Shown: positions 57,187 to 64,000 of the stretch, one piece after another
How the letters are laid out: every line of letters starts with the position of its first letter
Position numbering within the stretch: position 1 is the first letter of the stretch
Source: Bin25 sp026709415
GTDB taxonomy: Bacteria; Bacteroidota; Bacteroidia; Flavobacteriales; Flavobacteriaceae
Reading direction: 5' to 3'
DNA: 64,000 bases
Assembly: GCA_965200045.1 (NCBI GenBank)
Contig: OZ241330.1
Span: 2,046,001-2,110,000, forward strand
Made by a program: the position numbers and the translations under genes
The notes under the pieces: model-generated
Told to the model about the DNA's origin: nothing
The model's database searches: none
The model's input: the letters and a program-made list of their open reading frames with translations, nothing else

Positions 57187-58287
57187 ATGATAGAACGTGA
57201 TAAAGCCAAATACTTTCATGGTCGCGAAGAAGAATTGAAACAATTCAAATTTTTGTTGAACCTCAGCAAAAAAAGAGGGATTGGCAGTAGTTTTTTAGTT
57301 CAAGGGGCACCGGGTGTTGGTAAATCAGCCCTTATTCACGAATGCGAAGAGATTGCAAGAAAATTGAGGTGGAATGTTGTGAAACTTGGAATCAGATCAC
57401 TTTCAAATGAAACTGATTTGCTCAACCGTATCACTAAAAACACAAACTCGAAAGAAATCATAAAATCCCAAGAAGTTAACCTTAAAGTTTGGAAAGCCTC
57501 TATTCAGACAAAAACAAGAGAAGAAATAGATTATGTGAATGAAGATTTAGTGAAATCAAAGCCAACATTATTTGTGTTAGATGAAGCTCAAAATTTAGGG
57601 ATTAAGGATACTTTTTCCAATGAAGACAAAAAAAAAATAGTTGATTTTTTAGATCGATATCATAACCTAAAAACAAATAACGGATTTGTGATGTTTTTTG
57701 GTGGGTTAAGCCATACACGAAAAGTTCTTGTAGAATTTGGATTATCGAGAATCAATGAAGAATGTTGCATTAATTTACAACCCTTAGACAATAGTTCAGA
57801 ACGAGCGATTATACGGGATTGGATTACTGAAAAGGTGGAATATAAAAAATATAAAAATGAAATAGAACATTGGATTGATCAAATAACCACTAGAACTAGT
57901 CGATGGCCAAGACACATCGCTTCCTATTGTAATCAAATAGATGTTTATCTTCAAAAAAATGAAGTATTAACTGATAGTAAATTAAAAGCTATATTGGAAC
58001 GCGGTGATGTGTTAAAAGTAAAATATTATGACCAACGATGTGAAAGGCTTTTAAGAACAGACCGTAAAGTCCTTGCAAAACTTGTTCAAAATCTCCCCCC
58101 AATTTTTGATAAAATTGATGTCATTGAATTTCTTAAAAAAGAAAAAGATTTATTGACCATGAGCAAAGAAGAATTTTGGGATGCTTCAGTTGTCAAAGGG
58201 GTTTTTCATTTAAGAGTCGATGGCGCTTTTTCGATTCCTATCCCCTCGTTTAAAACATGGCTGTTTGAACAATATGGGAATAGCTAA
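57187..58287 (+). CDS. Solitary AAA ATPase, YFHGR/IPIPS family, copy 4
   Basis: 366 residues. IERDKAKYFHGREEE, Walker A GAPGVGKS, Walker B TLFVLDEAQNLGI, sensor-like MFFGGLSHTRK, LSRINEECCINLQPLD, SRWPRHIASY, LKVKYYDQRC and the C-terminal FSIPIPSFKTWLFEQYG. The deleted copy at 21137-21633 is its nearest relative. It stands alone; the next gene (aconitase) is 1 kb away behind relic DNA. Confidence 0.82.
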   Translation: MIERDKAKYFHGREEELKQFKFLLNLSKKRGIGSSFLVQGAPGVGKSALIHECEEIARKLRWNVVKLGIRSLSNETDLLNRITKNTNSKEIIKSQEVNLKVWKASIQTKTREEIDYVNEDLVKSKPTLFVLDEAQNLGIKDTFSNEDKKKIVDFLDRYHNLKTNNGFVMFFGGLSHTRKVLVEFGLSRINEECCINLQPLDNSSERAIIRDWITEKVEYKKYKNEIEHWIDQITTRTSRWPRHIASYCNQIDVYLQKNEVLTDSKLKAILERGDVLKVKYYDQRCERLLRTDRKVLAKLVQNLPPIFDKIDVIEFLKKEKDLLTMSKEEFWDASVVKGVFHLRVDGAFSIPIPSFKTWLFEQYGNS

Positions 58288-59296
58288 AGAAATCAAGTGA
58301 AAAGAGCAATAAAAGGTAATTCAAAAGAGAGACCACTCAAAAAATCTTTGAGTTCTAGCATCAAGAGAAAAACCTAAACACATCAAAATCAAAAAGGGAC
58401 TGATGGAGTGCCGCAAACCATAGAACCTGAAGAAGCTAGGGTTATATGGGGCGATTATCATTGGCATCCACTAAATGATTCTCAGCCTTTAAATTCTTAA
58501 ATATAGGTGGCAAATAACAGATATTGCGACATCGCTTATTGAATTCATCATAACTGACCCCTGTTTTGATTTTTTCTGAGACTAAAAAGAGTCTTTCACG
58601 GAATGTTTTTTCGACAGCACAGATGATTTCGTTGGGGAAGATTTGAAGATTGAGGTCTCCGTTTCGAATCCCTAGGAACTACAGCAATGGAATCAGCAAC
58701 CGTTTGAAGGCCTTTTTTTGGATGGCCGTTTTCTGTTGCTTCGTCACGATTTCTCACTTTTTGTCTGCCGCTAGTTTGGGCATCACCACCAAGCGATAAA
58801 AGCCCCAGAGTTCGTCCATGAAAGCTTCAAAACGGCTGACTTTGAGTCTTTCAAAATTATTTTTGGTGAGTGCTTTTTTTGAGCTTGCGGGGATGTTTCG
58901 GCAGGCGTGATGAGATTTCTTGTCAATACACCCTCTTCTTTTCCAAATCACCTTCCGCAAACAATAAACCCGAATGATTCATACTCTGTCCAAAAGAGCA
59001 TGATTTGACTGATTTTCGATAGCCCATGGCAAGTATCCGATAGGTTGTATTCAACAAACTCCAAAACTCAAAAGAAATCAGCTATTCATTTTAAATCGGA
59101 ATCGGGCTTTTTTCAGAACCTCATTCCAAACAAAAACACAAGTGATCGATAACTTCAATTGGGTCAATAACTGTCCTAACGATGGGGGACACTTCATACT
59201 ACCAAGTTAAATTGTTGAAACATCTATTCTCTTAAAAACACTCCATTGAATCCTCTAGTCACGGTTTATGTTGAAATACCTAGCTGAAATTTTATG
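58288..59296. other. Relic zone between AAA copy 4 and aconitase
   Basis: About 1 kb. On the minus strand from about 58960 to 58460 one frame can be followed through two stops (TGA and TAG): it reads SRFEAFMDELWGFYRLVVMPK.., then KAFKRLLIPLL.. and FPNEIICAVEKTFRERLFLV. The character is that of a dead transposase or similar mobile gene, but the family is not recognised. GC content is somewhat higher than around it. TGTCCTAA at about 59173 resembles the possible IS end near smpB. Confidence 0.45.
58460..58960 (-). pseudogene. Unrecognised pseudogene, transposase-like
   Basis: About 165 codons in one minus-strand frame with two in-frame stops; charged and aromatic-rich pattern (FEAFMDELWGFYRLVV) argues that it was coding. 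The N-terminal side before 58960 shows a likely frameshift. No catalytic motif can be named. Confidence 0.4.
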
Positions 59297-59304
59297 TAAT
59301 TTTG
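59297..59304 (+). promoter_or_regulatory. -7 box of aconitase gene (TAATTTTG)
   Basis: TAATTTTG stands 28 bases before the aconitase ATG. A TTG at 59271 is a little too far upstream to serve as a standard -33 box. Confidence 0.5.
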
Positions 59305-59332
59305 TCCGATACACCATAAATAAGCATAAGAA

Positions 59333-61594
59333 ATGACTTTTGATATTGAAATGATTCGTTCCGTTTACCATAAAATGGATGAAAGAATTACGAAGGTTCG
59401 CAAACTCATTCAAAAGCCATTGACCCTATCAGAAAAAATTCTCTATACTCACTTGTGGGATCAATTACCTTCAAAACCATATTTGAGAGGTAAAGACTAT
59501 GTCGACTTTGCACCCGACCGAGTGGCTCTTCAAGATGCCACAGCCCAAATGGCTTTATTACAATTCATGCAAGCTGGAAAGTCCAAAGCTCAGGTACCAT
59601 CAACGGTTCATTGCGATCATTTGATTTTAGCGAAACAAGGAGCCAAAGAAGATTTAAAGAGCGCTAATACCGCTAGTGCTGAAGTTTTCAATTTTTTAGA
59701 ATCCGTTTCTAATAAATACGGGATTGGTTTTTGGAAACCTGGTGCAGGCATTATTCATCAGGTGATTTTGGAAAATTATGCTTTCCCTGGTGGAATGATG
59801 ATCGGTACGGACTCCCATACGGTTAATGCTGGTGGATTGGGAATGCTGGCCATTGGCGTGGGAGGAGCCGATGCGGTGGATGTGATGGCTGGAATGCCTT
59901 GGGAACTCAAGTTTCCTAAACTGATTGGTGTGAAATTGACTGGAAAACTCAACAACTGGACTTCAGCCAAAGATGTTATTTTAAAAGTTGCCGGTATCCT
60001 AACAGTCAAGGGGGGTACTGGAGCCATCATTGAATACTTTGGCGATGGTGCTCTTTCTTTGTCATGTACAGGTAAAGGGACCATTTGCAATATGGGCGCC
60101 GAAGTTGGAGCGACCACTTCAACGTTTGGTTTCGATCAAGCGATGGAACGTTATTTACGAGCCACCGATCGAAATGATATTGCCAATGAAGCTCTAAAAA
60201 TTAAAGAACACCTAACGGCTGACCCGGAAGCATATGCTCAACCAGAAAAATATTTTGATCAATTAATCGAAATCAATTTGGATGAACTCATGCCGCATAT
60301 TAATGGGCCTTTTACACCAGATTTAGCCACGCCCGTTAACCAAATGGCTGAAAAGGCTCGAGAACATGGTTGGCCTATCGATGTCGAATGGGGGTTGATC
60401 GGTTCTTGCACGAATTCATCTTATGAAGATTTATCTCGTTCGGCATCCATTGTGAAACAAGCTGTGGAAAATAAATTAACCACCAAAAGTGAATTTGGTA
60501 TTAATCCAGGATCTGAACAAGTTCGCTATACAGCAGAAAGGGACGGACTGTTGGAAACTTTTGAAGATTTAGGAGCTCAGATTTTTACTAATGCATGTGG
60601 GCCTTGCATCGGTCAGTGGGATCGAGCAGGGGCATCCAAAAAAGAAAAAAACACCATTATCCATTCATTTAATCGAAATTTTGCCAAAAGGAACGATGGC
60701 AATCCAAACACCCATGCCTTTGTGACCTCCCCGGAGATGGTGACCGCAATAGCTCTGGCTGGCCGGTTGGACTTTAATCCCATCAAGGATACTTTAACCA
60801 ACAAAGAAGGCAAACAAGTCAAATTAAATCCACCGCATGGATTAGAATTGCCTCCCAAAGGCTTTGATGTCGAAGATAATGGATACATTGAACCACCGGA
60901 AGATGGCAGTGGTATTGAAGTGATTATTGATGAAAATTCAGAACGATTACAGCGATTGACTCCTTTTGACCCTTGGGATGGCCAAAATCTCTCTGGATTA
61001 AAATTACTGATCAAAACATTGGGCAAATGTACTACTGACCATATTTCTATGGCAGGGCCATGGTTGCGTTATCGTGGCCATTTAGACAACATTGCCAATA
61101 ATAGTTTTATTGGCGCGGTTAACGCTTTCAATGGCAAAACCAACTTTGTTAAAAATCAACTCACCGGAGAATATGATGGGGTTCCTAATGTTCAGAGAGA
61201 TTATCAAAAAGTTGGCATACCAACCATCGTCATTGGTGACCATAATTATGGTGAGGGGTCTTCTAGAGAACATGCTGCCATGCAACCGAGACACTTAGGC
61301 GTTAAAGTTGTTTTGGTCAAGTCCTTTGCCCGAATACACGAGACCAATTTGAAAAAACAAGGCATGTTGGCATTAACTTTTTGTAATGAAAACGACTATG
61401 ATTTGATTCAAGAAGACGACACCTTTCATTTTATAGACTTGATCGATTTAGCCCCAAATAAAAATCTTAAAATTGAAATTATTCACGCAAACCATTCCAA
61501 AAGCATCATTGAAGCCAAACACACTTATAACCAACAACAAATTCAATGGTATCGTGCTGGATCAGCACTAAACCTTTTACGCACTATTGGCTAA
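59333..61594 (+). CDS. acnA: Aconitate hydratase, mitochondrial-type
   Basis: 753 residues. Interconverts citrate and isocitrate in the TCA cycle with a [4Fe-4S] cluster. The first Cys ligand is in SCTNSSYED and the other two in CGPCIGQW; GTDSHTVNAGGLGMLAIGVGG and GDHNYGEGSSREHAAMQPRHLG are also intact. The length is close to mitochondrial aconitase (about 750) rather than to AcnA/IRP-type (about 890). Monocistronic. Confidence 0.96.
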   Translation: MTFDIEMIRSVYHKMDERITKVRKLIQKPLTLSEKILYTHLWDQLPSKPYLRGKDYVDFAPDRVALQDATAQMALLQFMQAGKSKAQVPSTVHCDHLILAKQGAKEDLKSANTASAEVFNFLESVSNKYGIGFWKPGAGIIHQVILENYAFPGGMMIGTDSHTVNAGGLGMLAIGVGGADAVDVMAGMPWELKFPKLIGVKLTGKLNNWTSAKDVILKVAGILTVKGGTGAIIEYFGDGALSLSCTGKGTICNMGAEVGATTSTFGFDQAMERYLRATDRNDIANEALKIKEHLTADPEAYAQPEKYFDQLIEINLDELMPHINGPFTPDLATPVNQMAEKAREHGWPIDVEWGLIGSCTNSSYEDLSRSASIVKQAVENKLTTKSEFGINPGSEQVRYTAERDGLLETFEDLGAQIFTNACGPCIGQWDRAGASKKEKNTIIHSFNRNFAKRNDGNPNTHAFVTSPEMVTAIALAGRLDFNPIKDTLTNKEGKQVKLNPPHGLELPPKGFDVEDNGYIEPPEDGSGIEVIIDENSERLQRLTPFDPWDGQNLSGLKLLIKTLGKCTTDHISMAGPWLRYRGHLDNIANNSFIGAVNAFNGKTNFVKNQLTGEYDGVPNVQRDYQKVGIPTIVIGDHNYGEGSSREHAAMQPRHLGVKVVLVKSFARIHETNLKKQGMLALTFCNENDYDLIQEDDTFHFIDLIDLAPNKNLKIEIIHANHSKSIIEAKHTYNQQQIQWYRAGSALNLLRTIG

Positions 61595-61630
61595 TCACTC
61601 GAAATTTTAGTGAATAAAAACGCCCCCTCG

Positions 61631-61702
<72 letters not shown>

Positions 61703-61803
61703 TAATGAATAAGATTATCAAATTTCCTATTCTATTGCTCTTAGATAGGTGGTCAAAGATACCATTTTTAGAACCCCTCAAAATATTTTAAACAAATTTT
61801 AAA

Positions 61804-63687
61804 ATGTATAAAACACTATTTACTCCTCTTTTACTATCTCTTTCCTTAATCCTGAAAAATTGTGATACGACCTCAAATCAAGAGGTTTATGATGTGGTGG
61901 TGGTTGGTGGTGGAACCTCGGGAATTGCCGCTGGTGTTTCGAGTGCCCGATTAGGAGCCAAGACACTTTTGATAGAACAAGGTCCTTGGCTCGGTGGTAT
62001 GTTAACTTCAGCAGGAGTTAGTGCTGTCGATGGTAATAATAAATTACCTTCCGGTTTTTGGGGAGAATTTAGAGATAGTTTAGTGGGGCGATATGGATCA
62101 TTAGATGCTATGAAAACGGGTTGGGTGAGCAATACGCTATTTGAACCTCATATCGGAAATGACATTTTTCACAACATAGCCAAAGCCGAATCAAATCTTA
62201 CCCTAAAAATGAATCAAAGTTGGAATACTATTTATCGAGTGGAACCATACTGGGTTATTGAATTAAGTGAAGGTGATAAAATCCGAACCAAACAATTAGT
62301 AGAAGCCACTGAATTAGGGGATGTCATTCAAGAGCTTGAAGTTTCACATCGCATAGGCATGGATTCAAAAGACGATTATGATGAATATATTGCCCCTGAC
62401 CGGTCCAATGATATTATCCAAGATTTGACTTATGCATTGATTTTAAAAGATTATCGAGAACCCAAAATCATAGACCAACCCAAAGGATATGACCCTTCGG
62501 TTTTTTATTGTGCCACTCAATCTGAAAAGTGCCATGAAGAATCAACCATGATTCGCACCTTATGGCCCAAAGAACGAAAAATCACTTATGGAAAACTCCC
62601 CAATGATAAATACATGATTAATTGGCCTATCAATGGAAACGATTACTATGTCAATGCTATCTATATGAGTCCCGAAGAAAGAGACTCTGTCTTTAAATTG
62701 GCCAAATTAAAGTCGCTTCAATTTCTATACTATTTACAAACTGAGTTAGGATTTGAAAATTTATCCATAGCTGATGACGAATTTCCAACCGATGACGGTT
62801 TGCCTTTAATCCCCTATCACCGAGAATCTCTACGCATTGATGGTGTCACCACTCTCTCCATGAATCATTTGAGCCATCCTTATAAGCAAAGCCATCCAAC
62901 GTATAGAACTTCTATTGCCGTAGGCGATTATCCGGTCGATCATCATCATGCTGCTCATCCTCAGGCAGATGAGCTACCGGAACTTCATTTTTATCCCGTG
63001 CCTTCCTATTCCATTCCATTGGGAAGCTTGATTCCGGAAACTCAAGAAAATTTAGTAGTGGCTGAAAAGTCCATTTCGGTATCTAATATTGTTAATGGGA
63101 CCACAAGGTTACAACCCGTTGTTTTACAAATTGGTCAAGTGGCTGGCATCGTTGCCGCTAGTGCCGCATTATCCAATGATTTACCCAGAAATATTGATGT
63201 GCGAAAAATTCAAAAAAGATTACTTGACAATGGACATTATTTGATGCCATTTTTGGATGTTCAACAGTCGCATCCCCACTTTAGAACCTATCAAAGAATC
63301 GGGGTTACAGGCATTTTAAGAGGAACCGGAAAGAATATTGGCTGGGAAAATCAAACATGGTTTTATCCCGATTCGAATCTTCGAATTGAAGATATTTTTA
63401 TTGACGAATATATTGATACGAATCGATATCCTTTACCCGAAAGCTTAACTCAAAGCCAAATCATTGATTGGTTTTTAAATTATTTGAATGATACTGAAAC
63501 TAGTGTCACATTTAGCAAAAACGAAATGGAAACATTCATCAACTATGACGAGGGTCAACCTGAAAGAATCATCACAAGAGGTGAATTTTCTGTTTTATTG
63601 GATGCATTGATTCAGCCATTCGAACAACCAGTTACTTTATTAGGAGAACTTTCTACTCCTATTCATCTTAAATCCTTGACTGATTAA
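61804..63687 (+). CDS. FAD-dependent oxidoreductase, lipoprotein
   Basis: 627 residues. A short signal peptide ends near LKNC (Cys20), suggesting a lipid anchor in the cell envelope. The FAD_oxidored (PF12831) Rossmann start is VVVVGGGTSGIAAGVSSARLG followed by IEQGPWLGGMLTSAG. FAD is therefore expected; substrate unknown. This family is frequent in Bacteroidota near polysaccharide utilisation genes, but none is seen here. C-terminal part beyond about residue 460 is a helical domain without an assignable role. Confidence 0.88.
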   Translation: MYKTLFTPLLLSLSLILKNCDTTSNQEVYDVVVVGGGTSGIAAGVSSARLGAKTLLIEQGPWLGGMLTSAGVSAVDGNNKLPSGFWGEFRDSLVGRYGSLDAMKTGWVSNTLFEPHIGNDIFHNIAKAESNLTLKMNQSWNTIYRVEPYWVIELSEGDKIRTKQLVEATELGDVIQELEVSHRIGMDSKDDYDEYIAPDRSNDIIQDLTYALILKDYREPKIIDQPKGYDPSVFYCATQSEKCHEESTMIRTLWPKERKITYGKLPNDKYMINWPINGNDYYVNAIYMSPEERDSVFKLAKLKSLQFLYYLQTELGFENLSIADDEFPTDDGLPLIPYHRESLRIDGVTTLSMNHLSHPYKQSHPTYRTSIAVGDYPVDHHHAAHPQADELPELHFYPVPSYSIPLGSLIPETQENLVVAEKSISVSNIVNGTTRLQPVVLQIGQVAGIVAASAALSNDLPRNIDVRKIQKRLLDNGHYLMPFLDVQQSHPHFRTYQRIGVTGILRGTGKNIGWENQTWFYPDSNLRIEDIFIDEYIDTNRYPLPESLTQSQIIDWFLNYLNDTETSVTFSKNEMETFINYDEGQPERIITRGEFSVLLDALIQPFEQPVTLLGELSTPIHLKSLTD

Positions 63688-64000
63688 AGTAAATTCACAA
63701 TCAAATGAAAAGAAAATGATGATCGTCTGTTTTTTTTAAACTTTACAATCGGTGTTTTTAGACGCTATGTCTGTGATTTAAATTACGGGAATGATATCCT
63801 TTTATAACCAACCCAATAACTGAGACGTAATGATTGTTTTATTTTCTGATAAGACAAGGGTAAGTTACCCTACAGGTTTAAAGAATAACTCTCTGATTTC
63901 ATCAACAACACGACGTGTCCTTTCCTGAATTTTTTAGCACTGGAGTGGTAGTTGGAGGGTTTGACTTATTTTAATTGGGGACTTTTTTTATTTATTTTTA
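63688..64000. other. Gene-free window end
   Basis: About 310 bases behind the oxidoreductase. A run of T with no clear stem follows the gene. No gene or repeat recognised before the window ends. Confidence 0.4.

Overview
The window reads as part of a low-GC chromosome of a Bacteroidota bacterium, most likely Cytophagales-like. The evidence is the order SAM-hydrolase - gldF - gldG - dnaN, a DUF3467 gene directly behind rpoC, lipoprotein signal peptides, very weak A-rich ribosome sites, and many start-proximal TAnnTTTG boxes (the -7 element of the Bacteroidota primary sigma factor). No species is claimed. The core is that of a metabolically competent cell (aconitase, glyA, transaldolase, purC, complete ribosomal/RNA polymerase operon). 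The spaces between core genes hold broken accessory genes and transposon debris.

Layout. 1-6130: minus-strand surface and coiled-coil genes: two BspA-like (DUF285) lipoproteins, several very small coiled-coil genes, and a dead, GC-richer IS5-family element (about 3964-5368) that landed in one of them. 6600-10350: two members of a solitary AAA ATPase family flanking transaldolase. 10435-18740: housekeeping: SDR, SRP RNA, glutaminyl cyclotransferase lipoprotein, secreted amidohydrolase, glyA, clpB, smpB. 18740-22180: relic zone with a Fic protein and a deleted AAA ATPase copy. 22181-33324: plus-strand metabolic and membrane genes (Gfo/Idh, DUF1015, YggS, K+ channel, miaA, lipase-like lipoprotein), purC-phoH on the minus strand, then the SAM-hydrolase/gldFG group and dnaN. 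34479-36878: broken Schlafen-AlbA/HATPase regulator and the tail of an SMC/TrlF-like ATPase. 36879-49999: the minus-strand operon tuf-tRNA-Trp-secE-nusG-rplK-rplA-rplJ-rplL-rpoB-rpoC-DUF3467. 50267-53181: an ABC three-component (ABC-3C) conflict operon in which each of the three genes is frameshifted. 53515-58287: UMF1-type MFS transporter and two more AAA ATPases, one flanked by inverted repeats. 58288-64000: transposon-like debris, aconitase, tRNA-Thr and an FAD-dependent lipoprotein oxidoreductase.

Two themes stand out. First, one AAA ATPase family (N-terminal YFHGR, Walker A GxPGVGK[ST], Walker B [IL]DExQ, C-terminal IPIPS[MF]xxW) occurs five times in 52 kb as stand-alone genes, four intact and one deleted; its function is not recognised. 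Second, the accessory and defence-like genes carry single-base deletions, often in short homopolymers, while the long housekeeping genes are intact. This looks like ongoing decay of conflict systems rather than random sequence error, though read-level checking is needed to settle that.
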